Assembly: GCA_001775395.1 (NCBI GenBank)
Contig: MEWP01000159.1
Span: 1 to 36,578, forward strand
DNA: 36,578 nucleotides
From: a candidate division Zixibacteria bacterium RBG_16_53_22
GTDB lineage: Bacteria > Zixibacteria > MSB-5A5 > UBA10806
Direction: 5' to 3'
Shown here: positions 7,588 to 18,312 of the stretch, piece by piece
Layout of the letters: the number at the start of each line of letters is the position of its first letter
Position numbering within the stretch: position 1 is the first letter of the stretch
Notes under the pieces: generated by a model
What the model was told of the DNA's origin: nothing
Databases searched by the model: none
What the model saw: the letters and a program-made list of their open reading frames with translations, nothing else
Translations under genes and position numbers: made by a program

Positions 7588-9090
7588 ATGATCGACGAGC
7601 TGAATGAAATATTGAAGAATAGAAGAATAAAACTCGAGCAACTCAGGGCCAGGAATATCAACCCCTATCCTTACCGATTCGAACGCACGCATATGTCATC
7701 GCAGGTGGTCGGAAATTTCGACCTCCTTGAAGCCAACGGAATTGCGGTGCGGCTCGCGGGACGATTAATGAGCATACGAAGCCATGGCAAAACGTTATTT
7801 GCCCATATCAAGGATAGCGGCGGCTTAATTCAAATCTATCTGCGCAAGGACGACGTTGGCGAGGAGATGTTCGAGATCTTTACGCTTTTCGACCTCGGCG
7901 ACATAATCGGCGTGGAGGGCACGGTTTTCAGGACGAAAACCGGCGAGATCACAATCCGGGTCGCGCAATTCGAGCTTCTCACCAAGGCGCTCCGGCCGCT
8001 GCCGGAGAAATGGCACGGCCTTCAAGATAAGGAGCTTCGTTACCGCAGGCGCTATATCGATTTGATTGCCAATCCCGAGGTCTTGGAGGTTTTCAAGGCC
8101 AGGACGAAAATTACCAATCTGATGCGGCAGTTTCTTGACGAGCGCGGATTCCTCGAGGTCGAGACACCGGTGCTGCAGCCGGTTTACGGCGGCACCAACG
8201 CCAGGCCTTTCGAAACCCACTTGAATGCGCTCGACCTTAAGCTATATCTTCGCATTGCCGATGAGCTCTACCTGAAGAGGCTTGTCATAGGCGGCATAGA
8301 GAAGGTCTATGAGATTTCCAAGGATTTCCGCAACGAGGGAATGGATCGCAATCATAACCCGGAATTCACCATGCTCGAATTCTATTGGGCCTATGCCGAC
8401 TACAACGACCTGATGAAACTTATCGAGGAGATGTATTTCAGGGTTGCCACGCTGGTTTTGGGTACTGAGAAAATTATCAGGGGCGAAAATGAAATAAACC
8501 TGGCCCCGCCATTTAAAAGGATGCCATACTTCAAGGCTATGGCGGAAAGCGTCGGAGAGGACATTTTCGACGCTGATGAAAAGCAACTGCAAGAAATAAT
8601 GACCGCCCGCGGCATGACGCTTCCCACCTCGAGGATATTCGGCCGCGGTGCCTACCTCGACGAGCTCTGCAAGGAGCTGGTCGAGCCAAAGCTCATTCAG
8701 CCGACATTCCTGGTCGACTATCCGATAGAGCTCTCGCCTTTAGCCAAGAAACATCGCGCCAACCCGCGCCTGGTGGAGCGTTTCGAACTGTATGTCGATG
8801 GCGTGGAATATGGCAATGGTTTCTCGGAGTTGAATGATCCCGACGATCAGCGCTCGCGCTTTCAAGGCCAGCAGGCAGGGCGAAAACCCGGTGACCTGGA
8901 GGCCCATCCTGTCGACGATGATTTTCTATTCGCTCTCGATCATGGCATGCCGCCAACCGCCGGTTTCGGCCTGGGTGTCGACCGCTTCGTGATGCTCTTG
9001 ACCGGATGTCATTCTATCCGCGATGTCATCTTCTTTCCCATCATGAAACCGGAGCCTGAGATTCAATCGCTCGACAAGGAAATACTTTAG
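7588..9090 (+). CDS. lysS: Lysyl-tRNA synthetase, class II (LysRS)
   Basis: LysS charges tRNA-Lys. An N-terminal OB-fold anticodon-binding domain covers about residues 50-150. The class II catalytic core follows: motif 2 as KDFRNEGMDRNHNPEFTMLEFYWAY and motif 3 as GFGLGVDRFVMLLTG near the C terminus. LYLRIADELYLKRLVIGG is a typical LysRS stretch and separates it from AspRS or AsnRS. The length of 500 residues is normal. The ATG has a strong ribosome-binding site (GGGAGGAAA). The stop is 3 bases before the lolC/E start, so lysS, lolC/E and lolD probably share a transcript. Confidence 0.97.
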   Translation: MIDELNEILKNRRIKLEQLRARNINPYPYRFERTHMSSQVVGNFDLLEANGIAVRLAGRLMSIRSHGKTLFAHIKDSGGLIQIYLRKDDVGEEMFEIFTLFDLGDIIGVEGTVFRTKTGEITIRVAQFELLTKALRPLPEKWHGLQDKELRYRRRYIDLIANPEVLEVFKARTKITNLMRQFLDERGFLEVETPVLQPVYGGTNARPFETHLNALDLKLYLRIADELYLKRLVIGGIEKVYEISKDFRNEGMDRNHNPEFTMLEFYWAYADYNDLMKLIEEMYFRVATLVLGTEKIIRGENEINLAPPFKRMPYFKAMAESVGEDIFDADEKQLQEIMTARGMTLPTSRIFGRGAYLDELCKELVEPKLIQPTFLVDYPIELSPLAKKHRANPRLVERFELYVDGVEYGNGFSELNDPDDQRSRFQGQQAGRKPGDLEAHPVDDDFLFALDHGMPPTAGFGLGVDRFVMLLTGCHSIRDVIFFPIMKPEPEIQSLDKEIL

Positions 9091-9093
9091 GCG

Positions 9094-10323
9094 ATGTCGC
9101 TTGAATTCTTCATCGCCCGGCGATATTTCACCTCGCGCCACCGGCAGGGATTCCTGTCCCTTCTCGGGTCGATCTCCATTATAGTGGTTCTTCTCTCGAC
9201 CGCTTCGCTGCTCATTGTGCTTTCGGTCATGAATGGATTCGAGACCGAAGTGCGCAACCGGATCATAGGCACCATGGCTCACGTGATGGTGTCATCGAAA
9301 TTCCTGGGCGGCATCGAGAACTGGCCGGAGATCGAGCAGCAAATTCAGGAAGTCGATGGCGTAGTTGCTACCAGTCCGGTGGTAATTGAAAAATCCGCTA
9401 TATCATCAAAATACGAAACCGATGGCATAGTTGTTCGTGGAATCATCCCCGAAAGGGAGAAAAACGTCACCGATATCGAGGAGTATCTTCTCACACAGGA
9501 CTTGAATTTCGATACGGTCGACAGCAACTTCGTGGGAATTTGGCTGGGGATCAATCTGGCTACGCGCCTCAATGCCACCATCAACGAAAAAGTTCGACTC
9601 TATTCGCTTAAGGATGTCAGCGGCGGCATGGCCGGCTTCTCCCCGAAAATCATGCCGTGCATGGTCGTGGGACTGATCGAAACCGGCATGTCGACCTACG
9701 ATGATAACTTCGTCTATATGCCGCTATCGGCCGCACAGGAGCTTTTCGAGCTCGGCGACGCGGTTACCATTGTCGAGGTCAAGACCAGGGATTTTTTCAA
9801 TGCCAACGATGTCGCGGTTGCCATAGAAGAGAAGCTCGGCTTAAGGTATACCGCCACCGATTGGAAAGACTTCAATCGAAATCTATTTTCCTGGATGACA
9901 CTTGAAAAGTGGATGATGTTTCTGGTACTCATGCTCTTTGTGCTGGTGGCGGCCAGCAATATTATCGCTCTCCTGATTATGATGGTTCTGGCCAAGAGGG
10001 CCGATATCGGTATCCTGATGGCCACCGGACTCTCCCGAAGGCGGGTCAGGAGAATTTTCGCCTACCAGGGCCTGATAATTGGTACCGCCGGCGGAATACT
10101 GGGAGTCTCGATAGGTGCCATTCTTTGCATGATTCAGAAGAAATACTCATTAATCGCCTTGCCGAGCGATATCTATTTTATATCGGCTTTGCCCATCGAT
10201 ATCCGCGTTTTGGACATAGCGCTGATTCTTGTCCTGGCCGTGCTGATAGGCTTGCTTTTTTCAATCTATCCGGCTTTAAGAGCATCGCGCCTGGACCCGG
10301 TTAACATAATCCGTTATGAATAA
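9094..10323 (+). CDS. lolC: LolC/LolE-type lipoprotein-releasing ABC permease
   Basis: With LolD this forms the inner-membrane ABC transporter that extracts lipoproteins for transfer to the outer membrane, so the organism should be diderm. The protein opens with the family sequence LEFFIARRYFTSRHRQGFLSLLGSISI. It has one N-terminal membrane helix (about 24-46), a large periplasmic domain (about 50-265) and three C-terminal helices of the FtsX fold. The tail YPALRASRLDPVNIIRYE is diagnostic. Only one permease gene is present, so the transporter may use a homodimer (LolF-like). It could equally be called lolE. It starts 3 bases after lysS and ends 12 bases before lolD. Confidence 0.9.
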   Translation: MSLEFFIARRYFTSRHRQGFLSLLGSISIIVVLLSTASLLIVLSVMNGFETEVRNRIIGTMAHVMVSSKFLGGIENWPEIEQQIQEVDGVVATSPVVIEKSAISSKYETDGIVVRGIIPEREKNVTDIEEYLLTQDLNFDTVDSNFVGIWLGINLATRLNATINEKVRLYSLKDVSGGMAGFSPKIMPCMVVGLIETGMSTYDDNFVYMPLSAAQELFELGDAVTIVEVKTRDFFNANDVAVAIEEKLGLRYTATDWKDFNRNLFSWMTLEKWMMFLVLMLFVLVAASNIIALLIMMVLAKRADIGILMATGLSRRRVRRIFAYQGLIIGTAGGILGVSIGAILCMIQKKYSLIALPSDIYFISALPIDIRVLDIALILVLAVLIGLLFSIYPALRASRLDPVNIIRYE

Positions 10324-10335
10324 GGCAGGATAAGC

Positions 10336-11034
10336 GTGAGCGAATTTATCCTATCAGTCAAGAATATTATGAAGAGATTCCCCTGGGGGGAGGGATACCT
10401 GGAAGTCCTGAAGGGAGCCAGCCTGGAAATAGAATCCGGTAAGCTCACCATCCTTTCGGGGCCTTCGGGTTCAGGGAAAAGCACCCTTCTGTACATAATC
10501 GGTGGCCTGGAACGGGCGGAATCAGGTGAAGTGACATTTCAAGGGGAGTTGCTTAACTCCTATAATGATAACAAATTAGATGATTACAGGAATCGCCGGA
10601 TTGGGTTTGTATTCCAGATGCACTACCTGCTTCCCGATTTTACGGCGCTTGAAAATGTAACCATGCCGGCGCTTATCGGGGGGGAGTCGTACGCCGCAGC
10701 CAGAGACAGGGCCTTGTCTCTGTTGAGCGACCTTTCCTTGCTGGAACGACGCGATCATTACCCTAACCAGCTTTCTGGTGGCGAACAGCAAAGGGTAGCC
10801 ATAGCCAGGGCCCTGGTTAATTCGCCGCAGCTGATTCTGGCGGACGAGCCGACCGGAGACCTCGATCGGGAAAACGCCGGACTTCTCTTAAAGTTATTTC
10901 GGAAACTTGTCGACCATACAGGTGTAAGTATATTAGTGGCAACACATGACGCCGAATTGGCGGGGAAGGGCGATATAGCCTATAATCTATATGATGGCAG
11001 AATTATTTGCTCCAAAGGTCTTGCACATGACTAA
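10336..11034 (+). CDS. lolD: LolD lipoprotein-releasing ABC ATPase
   Basis: This is the ATPase partner of the adjacent LolC/E permease. Walker A is GPSGSGKST (42-50), the ABC signature is [15 protein letters not shown], and Walker B is [12 protein letters not shown], typical of the MacB/LolD/FtsE subfamily. The 232 residues are the normal length. The start codon is GTG, with an AGGCAGGA ribosome-binding site a few bases upstream. No terminator is obvious after the stop; the next gene begins 77 bases downstream. Confidence 0.93.
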   Translation: MSEFILSVKNIMKRFPWGEGYLEVLKGASLEIESGKLTILSGPSGSGKSTLLYIIGGLERAESGEVTFQGELLNSYNDNKLDDYRNRRIGFVFQMHYLLPDFTALENVTMPALIGGESYAAARDRALSLLSDLSLLERRDHYPNQLSGGEQQRVAIARALVNSPQLILADEPTGDLDRENAGLLLKLFRKLVDHTGVSILVATHDAELAGKGDIAYNLYDGRIICSKGLAHD

Positions 11035-11110
11035 TCCTCGTCGCATAATAATAGGTTGGGAACAGAGAATTAGCGTATTAAGTTCAAGTAGATGAGGGAC
11101 AAAAGGTAAG

Positions 11111-11626
11111 ATGCTCTGTCAGGATTGCAATCAAAATGAATCTACGGTTCATTTGACGCAAATAATCAACAATAAGAAGCTGATGCTGAATCTTTGCAAA
11201 GATTGCGCCGAGAAAAGGGGATTCCATTCACCATTCGAACATATGCCTTTCCCGCTGGCGGAACTGGTGACTGGAATGGTGGGGACTGTCAAAGGCTCAT
11301 CGGCTTCCAAAGGGACCAAAAGGGCCCCGAAAGTTAGACGATGCCCTGCTTGTGGGATGTCATTCGAGGATTTTGGAAAGACAGGGCGGTTGGGATGCGG
11401 CGGATGCTATGACGCTTTTCGCAACGAAATGGCCGAGCTTTTGAGAAAGGTTCATGGATCTCCAAAACATCGCGGCAAAGGCAGCATGGAACCCAGCGAA
11501 CTCATGAAGCCTGTCAAAGAAGAGAGACGGCTCAGAGACGAGTTGAAGAAAGCTGTTGCCGACGAGGATTTCGAGAAGGCGGCAAATATCAGGGATCAGA
11601 TCAGGGCATTGCCCGAGGCGGAGTAG
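11111..11626 (+). CDS. mcsA: McsA-like zinc-finger, UVR-motif protein (McsB activator)
   Basis: McsA binds zinc and activates the protein-arginine kinase McsB in Bacillus. Four CxxC pairs are present: CQDC at the N terminus, CKDC near 30, CPAC near 78 and CGGC near 96. The C-terminal UVR motif DEDFEKAANIRDQIRAL is the part that interacts with partners. At 171 residues it is close to B. subtilis McsA. The ATG follows an AAAGGT ribosome-binding site. It lies 5 bases before mcsB, the conserved order mcsA-mcsB-clpC. Unlike Bacillus, no ctsR repressor gene precedes it; the upstream gene is lolD. Confidence 0.88.
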   Translation: MLCQDCNQNESTVHLTQIINNKKLMLNLCKDCAEKRGFHSPFEHMPFPLAELVTGMVGTVKGSSASKGTKRAPKVRRCPACGMSFEDFGKTGRLGCGGCYDAFRNEMAELLRKVHGSPKHRGKGSMEPSELMKPVKEERRLRDELKKAVADEDFEKAANIRDQIRALPEAE

Positions 11627-11631
11627 GCGAT

Positions 11632-12702
11632 ATGGCGAAGATTCTGCTTGAAGAAATGGCCAAGAAGCCGGCCCCCTGGCTGAGCGGCAACGGTCCCGAT
11701 TCCGCGGTCGTGTTGTCATCGAGAATTCGTTTGGCGCGGAATATATCGGATTTTCCATTCCCGCCCTCGGCTTCCTCCGATATTCGCGAGAGGATCATAG
11801 ACCTCATGCAAAGCGCCTTTTCGAGGATTCAAAATCTGAAAAAGGGAACATTTTTCCGCTCCGGAGATATTGATAATTTGCATCAGATGTTTCTGGCTGA
11901 AAGGCATCTGATTTCGCCGCAATTCATGATCGACGGAGGCGGCCGGGGCCTATTTATCGATGATAAGGAGAAGATCTCCATCATGCTCAATGAGGAGGAC
12001 CATATCAGGTTGCAGGTTCTTTCATCGGGCATGTCGCTTCATGAGTGTTGGGACCTTGCCAATAAAGTCGATGACGAAATCGGGCGTATTCTGCAGTTCG
12101 ACTATGACGAGGAGTTCGGATTCCTCACCGCCTGTCCGACCAACGTGGGGACCGGCCTGCGGGCATCCCTCCTGATCCACCTACCGGGCCTGGTGCTGAC
12201 CCGCGAGATCGACAATGTCATCAACCGCATCTCGAAGGTCGGCTTGATGGTCAGGGGATTCTATGGCGAGGGCACCGACGTGCTTGGCAACCTTTTCCAG
12301 ATCGCCAACCAGACGACCCTGGGAAGAACCGAGGACGAAGTGATCGACTCCCTCACCAAGATTTCGGCGCAGATCATAGAATACGAGAGAGGCGCGCAGG
12401 AGACGCTTATGAAGGACGCGCCCGAGCAGATAGAGGACAAGGTCTGGCGTTCCTATGGGATATTGATGCACGCCCGGGTGCTGACATCGAACGAGGTTAT
12501 GAACCTGCTTTCGGCGCTCCGGCTGGGGTTGTCCCTGAGCCTTATCGATAAGTTCGATTTCAGGACGTTAAACGAGCTATTGATTATAACTCAGCCCGCG
12601 CATTTGCAGAAATACGTGGGCCGTGAAATGGATACAACCGAGCGCGACATGGTTCGCGCCGACCTGATTAGACAGCGTTTGGCTGACTTTAAGCAGGCTT
12701 GA
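11632..12702 (+). CDS. mcsB: Protein-arginine kinase McsB
   Basis: McsB phosphorylates arginine residues on proteins, marking them for ClpC-ClpP. The phosphagen-kinase fold is clear: VVLSSRIRLARN near the start, the ATP:guanido phosphotransferase signature CPTNVGTGLRASLLIHLPGL with the reactive Cys, and IANQTTLGRTEDE. The 356 residues match bacterial McsB and lack the N-terminal domain of eukaryotic arginine kinases. The surrounding mcsA and clpC genes exclude a small-molecule guanidino kinase role. Its start is 5 bases after mcsA, so the two are almost certainly co-translated. Confidence 0.95.
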   Translation: MAKILLEEMAKKPAPWLSGNGPDSAVVLSSRIRLARNISDFPFPPSASSDIRERIIDLMQSAFSRIQNLKKGTFFRSGDIDNLHQMFLAERHLISPQFMIDGGGRGLFIDDKEKISIMLNEEDHIRLQVLSSGMSLHECWDLANKVDDEIGRILQFDYDEEFGFLTACPTNVGTGLRASLLIHLPGLVLTREIDNVINRISKVGLMVRGFYGEGTDVLGNLFQIANQTTLGRTEDEVIDSLTKISAQIIEYERGAQETLMKDAPEQIEDKVWRSYGILMHARVLTSNEVMNLLSALRLGLSLSLIDKFDFRTLNELLIITQPAHLQKYVGREMDTTERDMVRADLIRQRLADFKQA

Positions 12703-12719
12703 GTTTTTAGAAAGGTGTA

Positions 12720-15197
12720 ATGACGATGAACGAGATGTTCACCGAAAGAGCGCGAAAAGCAATCGAATTTGCCCGCGATGAGGCCGCCAGGCTCAAGCAT
12801 GATTATATCGGGACCGAGCATCTACTTCTGGGGCTGGTTCGTCTCGGTGAGGGCATGGCCATAGAGATCTTGAGGAATATCGGCATAGAGTTGGGCGAGT
12901 TGAAAGGATCTGTCGAGGAGATAGTGCAACCCTCGGGCGGGACCATGCAGATGGGGCAATTGCCCCTGACCGCCAGGGCCAAGAAGACCCTCGAGGTCTC
13001 CGGTAACGAGGCCCGAGCCCTCAAATCCAAGGATATCGACACCGAGCATATCCTTCTGGCCCTTCTGAAGGACGAGGAAGGAGTGGCGGCGCAGGTGCTC
13101 TCTATGTACGATGTCGATTATAAAGAGGCCTATGAGGAGCTTCGCAATATCCAGACCGGGAAGCCGTCGGCGTTTGGCCACAAGCGCAAGAAATCCAAGA
13201 CGCCGGCGCTCGACCATTTCGGCCGCGATTTGACCGAATTGGCCCGTCGCTCGCAACTTGATCCGATTATCGGCCGCGAGAACGAGATCGAGAGGGTCAC
13301 CCAGATTCTATCTCGCCGCAAGAAGAACAATCCGGTGTTAATCGGCGAGCCGGGTGTCGGTAAGACTGCGATCGCCGAGGGGTTGGCCCAGCGCATTGTC
13401 GAGGGCAAGGTTCCGCAGGTGCTCGAGGATAAGAGAATCGTGACGCTCGATATGGCCTCGCTGGTGGCCGGCACCAAATATCGCGGTCAGTTTGAGGAGC
13501 GCCTCAAGGCGGTTATGAATGAAATTTTAAATTCCAAAGATGTCATTATTTTCATAGACGAGTTGCATACCATAGTCGGGGCCGGCGGCGCCGAGGGTTC
13601 GCTCGATGCCTCCAATATTTTCAAGCCGGCTCTGTCGCGGGGTGAGTTGCAGTGTATCGGCGCCACGACTCTCAATGAGTATCGCAAATATATCGAGAAG
13701 GATGGCGCCCTCGACCGCAGGTTCCAGACTGTCATGATCGATCCCCCGACGACGCAGGACACCATAAAGATCCTCAAGGGCCTGCGCGAGAAATACGAGG
13801 AACATCACAAAGTGATCATCACCGATGATGCGATAGACGCCGCCGTCCACCTCTCGGACCGATACATATCCGGCAAATTCCAGCCCGACAAGGCGATCGA
13901 TATTATCGATGAAGCCGGTTCGAGAGCGCATTTGACCGCATTCACCAAGCCTGAGATATTCGGCAAGCTCGAGGACGAGGTGATCGAATATGGCAAACAG
14001 AAAGAACAAGCCGTAAAGAACCAGGAATTCGAAAAAGCCGCCCAGATGCGCGATACCATCAAGCTGAAAAAGGAAGAGCTCGAGAGATTGAAACGGGAGT
14101 GGGAGGAGAAGAGAAATAAGGAGAGAACCGAACTCAAATCGGATGATATTTCTATCGTCATTTCCAAGATGACAGGTATTCCATTGTTTAAATTGGAAGA
14201 GAAAGAATCGCAAAAGCTGCTGCGCATGGAGGATGAGCTTAGCAAGCGCGTGGTCGGCCAGGAAGAGGCTATCCACGCTATCTCCAAGGCCATTCGCCGA
14301 ACCAGGGCGGGATTGAAGGATCCACATCGCCCGATCGGCTCATTCATCTTCCTCGGTCCCACCGGCGTGGGGAAGACGGAGTTGGCCAAGGTTCTTTCGG
14401 AGTTCCTGTTCGAGGACCAGGATGCCATGGTCAGGATAGATATGTCGGAATATATGGAGAAATTCGCGGTCTCCAGGTTGATCGGCGCGCCTCCCGGATA
14501 TGTTGGCTACGAGGAGGGCGGCCAGTTGACCGAGAAGGTTCGCCGCAAGCCATATTCAGTGGTGCTTCTCGACGAGATCGAGAAGGCCCATCCCGAGGTT
14601 TTCAATATCCTGCTGCAAATGCTCGACGATGGCCAGTTGACCGATTCGTTCGGGCGCAAAGTCGATTTCCGCAACACGGTCGTCATTATGACCTCGAACA
14701 TGGGCACACGCGAGGCCCGCGTTGGCAAATCGCTTGGATTCCAGCATGCGGGTATCCAGACCGACTATGAGAAAATGAAAGGCCGCATCATTGATGAGAT
14801 GAAACGGACCTTCAATCCCGAGCTTATCAACCGTATCGATGAGACGATCATTTTCCACGCGCTGGAACGACACCATATCATGGCCATCATCGATATTCTC
14901 CTCAAGGATATTCTTAAGCGGATGGAGGACAAGGCTATCACAGTTGAGCTTCGCCCCGACGCCAGGGAATTCCTGACCGATAAGGGCTGGGACCCGAGTT
15001 TCGGCGCCAGGCCATTGAAGAGAGCGTTGCAACGGCATCTCGAGGACCCGTTGGCCGAGGAGATTCTGCGCGGCGAGTACACCTCAAACTGCCACGTGAT
15101 AGTTACCAAGCACGAGCTCGAGGACAAGCTTCATTTCGAAATCGTCCCCAGGAAGATGGGCGAGATCGAAGAGGAAACATCGAGGGCCGGCAAGTAG
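12720..15197 (+). CDS. clpC: ClpC AAA+ unfoldase
   Basis: ClpC unfolds substrates, including arginine-phosphorylated ones, and feeds them to ClpP. The N-terminal double Clp repeat domain spans about 1-145, where ClpC binds phosphoarginine. AAA-1 has Walker A GEPGVGKT (209-216). The middle domain carries a UVR motif, [16 protein letters not shown], which separates ClpC from ClpA and ClpB. AAA-2 has [12 protein letters not shown]. The length of 825 residues is normal. A ribosome-binding site AAAGGTG precedes two closely spaced ATGs (12720 and 12726), and either could start translation. The gene lies 17 bases after mcsB and is closed by a strong terminator. No clpP is in the window. Confidence 0.96.
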   Translation: MTMNEMFTERARKAIEFARDEAARLKHDYIGTEHLLLGLVRLGEGMAIEILRNIGIELGELKGSVEEIVQPSGGTMQMGQLPLTARAKKTLEVSGNEARALKSKDIDTEHILLALLKDEEGVAAQVLSMYDVDYKEAYEELRNIQTGKPSAFGHKRKKSKTPALDHFGRDLTELARRSQLDPIIGRENEIERVTQILSRRKKNNPVLIGEPGVGKTAIAEGLAQRIVEGKVPQVLEDKRIVTLDMASLVAGTKYRGQFEERLKAVMNEILNSKDVIIFIDELHTIVGAGGAEGSLDASNIFKPALSRGELQCIGATTLNEYRKYIEKDGALDRRFQTVMIDPPTTQDTIKILKGLREKYEEHHKVIITDDAIDAAVHLSDRYISGKFQPDKAIDIIDEAGSRAHLTAFTKPEIFGKLEDEVIEYGKQKEQAVKNQEFEKAAQMRDTIKLKKEELERLKREWEEKRNKERTELKSDDISIVISKMTGIPLFKLEEKESQKLLRMEDELSKRVVGQEEAIHAISKAIRRTRAGLKDPHRPIGSFIFLGPTGVGKTELAKVLSEFLFEDQDAMVRIDMSEYMEKFAVSRLIGAPPGYVGYEEGGQLTEKVRRKPYSVVLLDEIEKAHPEVFNILLQMLDDGQLTDSFGRKVDFRNTVVIMTSNMGTREARVGKSLGFQHAGIQTDYEKMKGRIIDEMKRTFNPELINRIDETIIFHALERHHIMAIIDILLKDILKRMEDKAITVELRPDAREFLTDKGWDPSFGARPLKRALQRHLEDPLAEEILRGEYTSNCHVIVTKHELEDKLHFEIVPRKMGEIEEETSRAGK

Positions 15198-15220
15198 AGC
15201 TTCTGAGACGACATCTTAAG

Positions 15221-15256
15221 CCCCGGTATCTATCTTGGTAGATGTCGGGGTTTTTT
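15221..15256 (+). terminator. Rho-independent terminator after clpC
   Basis: The inverted repeat CCCCGGTATCTA / TAGATGTCGGGG forms a near-perfect stem around a short TCTTGG-like loop and is followed directly by six T residues. It ends the mcsA-mcsB-clpC transcript and separates it from uvrB. Confidence 0.9.
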
Positions 15257-15293
15257 CTTGGCCAAACGGAAGATTGAATATGTGAGATTTCCC

Positions 15294-15322
15294 GTAACAT
15301 TCCCTCCCGAATTTTGTATATT
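15294..15322 (+). promoter_or_regulatory. Possible uvrB promoter giving a leaderless mRNA
   Basis: A TATATT -10 element at 15317-15322 lies 17 bases after a weak -35 (GTAACA). Transcription would begin at about 15329, within two bases of the uvrB ATG. There is no Shine-Dalgarno sequence before that ATG. This is a prediction from consensus matching only. Confidence 0.45.
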
Positions 15323-15330
15323 ACATAATT

Positions 15331-17322
15331 ATGGCGGAATTTAAATTACGTTCCAATTTTCAACCGATGGGGGACCAGCCACAGGCAATCGCGGAGCTCA
15401 CCGAGGGCCTGGCTCGGGGCGACCGATATCAAACTCTGCTTGGTGTCACCGGCTCCGGCAAGACATTCACAATGGCCAATGTCATTGCCAATAGCGGCCT
15501 GCCAACACTGGTTATATCGCATAACAAGACCCTGGCGGCTCAGCTTTTCGGCGAGTTGAAAGGCTTTTTCCCCGAAAACGCAGTTGAGTTCTTTATCAGC
15601 TACTACGACTACTACCAGCCCGAGGCCTATATTCCTACCACCGACGTTTATATCGAGAAGGACACCTCCATAAACGATGATATCGACCGCCTGCGTCTGC
15701 GGGCGACATCGTCATTGTTCGAACGCGATGATGTCATAATCGTGGCCTCGGTTTCGTGTATCTACGGCCTCGGCTCCCCGACTGACTATAAGGAAATGCT
15801 TGTCCACCTGGAGCAGGGCCTGCACTACGACCGCGACAAGCTTCTCAAGGACCTGATCGAAATCCACTACGTGCGCAACGATATCGAGTTCGGCCGCGGC
15901 CATTTCCGGGTGCGCGGTGACGTGATCGAGATTCATCCCGCCTACGAGGAAGAGGCGGTGCGGGTCGAATATTTTGGCGATGAGATCGAGCGGATTACGA
16001 TAGTCAACATTGTCGACGGGCATGTTCTGGCACACAAGAATAAGCATTTTATATATCCGGCCAGACATTTCGTGACCGAGCCGGAGAACCTGGTCCGCGC
16101 CGTCAGCGCCATCGAAATCGAACTCGAGGAACGCCTGAAATTCTTCAAAGATAACGGCAAGCTCCTCGAGGCCCAGCGGCTGGAAATGCGCACCCGTTAC
16201 GATATCGAAATGATGCGCGAAATCGGTTTCTGCTCGGGGATAGAGAATTATTCCAGGCACATTTCGGGTAGGCAGGAGGGCGATCCGCCCTATACTCTTC
16301 TGGATTATTTCCCCAAGAACTACCTGACCATCATTGATGAATCACATCAAACGGTGCCGCAGATCCGTGGCATGTTTCACGGTGACCGATCCCGCAAGGA
16401 GACGCTGGTGGAGTATGGTTTCAGGCTGCCCTCGGCGCTGGATAACCGTCCGCTCTTTTTTGAGGAGTTCGAACAGAAAACGCATCGGATGATTTTCGTC
16501 TCGGCTACGCCGGCCGATTACGAACTGGAGAAAAGCGGCGGCGTGGTGGTCGAGCAGATCATTAGGCCCACCGGCCTGGTTGACCCGATCATAATCATGA
16601 AGCCGATCGCCACCCAGGTGGATGACCTTATCGAGCAGATCAAGGTCCGCACGGCGCGAGGGGAGAGGGTGCTTGTCACCACGTTGACCAAGCGGATGTC
16701 GGAGGACCTGACCGACTATCTTCAGAACCTCGGGATCAAGGCGCGCTATTTGCACTCGGAAATTGATGCTATCGACCGTGTAGAGATACTCCGCGACCTG
16801 CGGCTGGCGGAATTCGACGTGCTTATCGGCATAAACCTATTGCGTGAGGGTCTCGACCTGCCGGAGGTGTCGCTGGTAGCCATACTCGATGCCGACAAGG
16901 AGGGATTCCTGCGCTCGGAGAGATCGCTGATTCAGACTGCCGGGCGCGCCGCTCGAAACAGGGCCGGTGAGGTCATTCTTTATGCCGATGAGGCCACCGA
17001 TTCGATCAGGCGGGCGGTGCATGAAACCGAGAGGCGTCGAAAGATTCAGCTTGAATATAATGAGAAGCATGGTATCACTCCCCAGACAATCTTCAAGACT
17101 CGCGAGGAGATTCTTCGCGCAACGGCGTTTGCCGATGCCAAGACCGCGCCGCCGGAGATTTCGGCCGAGAACGAGATCGACGCGGTGGCCAAGCTCGAAT
17201 ATGAGGAAAGGATGCGCGCCCTGGAGCGAATGATGAAGCAGGCCGCCAAAGATATGCAGTTCGAAAAAGCGGCTCAACTGCGCGACGAAATTTCGCGCCT
17301 GCGGAAAGTGGTGGGAAGATGA
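15331..17322 (+). CDS. uvrB: Excinuclease ABC subunit UvrB
   Basis: UvrB verifies DNA damage and recruits UvrC in nucleotide excision repair. Walker A is GVTGSGKT (38-45). The damage-probing beta-hairpin [12 protein letters not shown] is present, as are the helicase motifs [15 protein letters not shown] and TAGRAARN. The C-terminal UVR motif [17 protein letters not shown] binds UvrC. Its 663 residues are full length. The ATG lacks a ribosome-binding site and sits just after a -10-like element, suggesting leaderless translation. The stop overlaps the next gene in an ATGA arrangement. Confidence 0.97.
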   Translation: MAEFKLRSNFQPMGDQPQAIAELTEGLARGDRYQTLLGVTGSGKTFTMANVIANSGLPTLVISHNKTLAAQLFGELKGFFPENAVEFFISYYDYYQPEAYIPTTDVYIEKDTSINDDIDRLRLRATSSLFERDDVIIVASVSCIYGLGSPTDYKEMLVHLEQGLHYDRDKLLKDLIEIHYVRNDIEFGRGHFRVRGDVIEIHPAYEEEAVRVEYFGDEIERITIVNIVDGHVLAHKNKHFIYPARHFVTEPENLVRAVSAIEIELEERLKFFKDNGKLLEAQRLEMRTRYDIEMMREIGFCSGIENYSRHISGRQEGDPPYTLLDYFPKNYLTIIDESHQTVPQIRGMFHGDRSRKETLVEYGFRLPSALDNRPLFFEEFEQKTHRMIFVSATPADYELEKSGGVVVEQIIRPTGLVDPIIIMKPIATQVDDLIEQIKVRTARGERVLVTTLTKRMSEDLTDYLQNLGIKARYLHSEIDAIDRVEILRDLRLAEFDVLIGINLLREGLDLPEVSLVAILDADKEGFLRSERSLIQTAGRAARNRAGEVILYADEATDSIRRAVHETERRRKIQLEYNEKHGITPQTIFKTREEILRATAFADAKTAPPEISAENEIDAVAKLEYEERMRALERMMKQAAKDMQFEKAAQLRDEISRLRKVVGR

Positions 17323-18215
17323 TAAGACAATATTTGAGATTGGCGGCCGCGGTTTGTCTTGCTGGGATCGTAATTTCCTGCGGAAAAACCGGCGTGGAAC
17401 CGATTATGGACTCGAACGATTTCGACGCCATATACAATATCATCCGATATGACTGGCCGGATGCGTTTAATATCGATCTTATCGATTTCTCCGTGCCGGA
17501 TACCACGAACCTTCTCGCCGGGCCGTTTCAGCCTATTTATTTCTGGCGCCGGCTAGACACTGATACGCAGGGAGTCGACATTCAAATTCATGAGCCTGAG
17601 CCTGATGACTCTCTGGGAACGGTGCGCTGGGCCGATGTCACATTCTGCAAGAATTTCCGAGGCTCGCTCGAAATTATTGCGATTGACACATCGAATGGTG
17701 GCCAAGACGAGGTCAGGCTCTCCAAGCCGTTTAATTTGACCGGGTATATCGATGCCATATTCGAAAAAGTCGGATTTGACTATAATACCCGTCGCGGATG
17801 GAAATTAAGCAGGATTGCGGATACGTTCTATGATGGCGGGGGGCCGTCGCTCGCGTTTAGTTACCGACCTGCCAGTCAGCCCGATTTAATATACGGACGC
17901 ATCGATATTCCAATAAATGTCACAGCTCTTCCGGAACTGGACCCCGGCGATTCGATGGTGGTGAGAATCCTGACCAGCAACTCGGACCATAAGGTTACCA
18001 TAAGATATAATTCGCCGGTAGGCATGGTAGCCCGATATGCGGCATTCGATAGCGCCTCGACCAACGGCGCGTATTTCAGCGCCGGCTTTGTAGTGCCATC
18101 TGGGCGAAGATTTGAACATCTACTCCTCGACATCTTGTCTATTGAATCGCTGAGTGATACAGTCGGTTACAGCGCGACATCTCGTGGAGCCATATTTCGG
18201 GTTGACAGAAATTAA
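17319..18215 (+). CDS. Predicted lipoprotein of unknown function
   Basis: I do not recognise a family. The N terminus [23 protein letters not shown] has a charged start, a hydrophobic stretch and a lipobox-like VISC, so the mature protein should be lipidated at Cys21. The rest (about 275 residues) looks like a beta-rich soluble domain with many Asp and aromatic residues and no further membrane segment. With the Lol system encoded upstream, outer-membrane sorting is possible; the residues after the Cys are Gly-Lys, not Asp. The ATG overlaps the uvrB stop by 4 bases, implying coupling, but a functional link to repair is not evident. Confidence 0.7.
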   Translation: MIRQYLRLAAAVCLAGIVISCGKTGVEPIMDSNDFDAIYNIIRYDWPDAFNIDLIDFSVPDTTNLLAGPFQPIYFWRRLDTDTQGVDIQIHEPEPDDSLGTVRWADVTFCKNFRGSLEIIAIDTSNGGQDEVRLSKPFNLTGYIDAIFEKVGFDYNTRRGWKLSRIADTFYDGGGPSLAFSYRPASQPDLIYGRIDIPINVTALPELDPGDSMVVRILTSNSDHKVTIRYNSPVGMVARYAAFDSASTNGAYFSAGFVVPSGRRFEHLLLDILSIESLSDTVGYSATSRGAIFRVDRN

Positions 18216-18312
18216 GGAAATAAGCGGAACATGGTCCCTTCCCGAAATCGACCAAGAATTCGCTTTATTTGAAAAATGAAAATTATTATATTTCAGCCAT
18301 TGGAGGAAATTT

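Noticed and set aside
11035-11110. CtsR or CIRCE operator upstream of mcsA
   Set aside because: I looked for a CtsR heptad repeat and a TTAGCACTC/GAGTGCTAA pair and found neither. A TTGCAC-N17-CATAAT promoter-like pair at 11021-11049 is too weak to list.
13527-14428. Long antisense ORFs (266 and 207 residues) inside clpC
   Set aside because: They lie opposite a highly conserved gene; open antisense frames of this kind follow from its codon use. No family resemblance.
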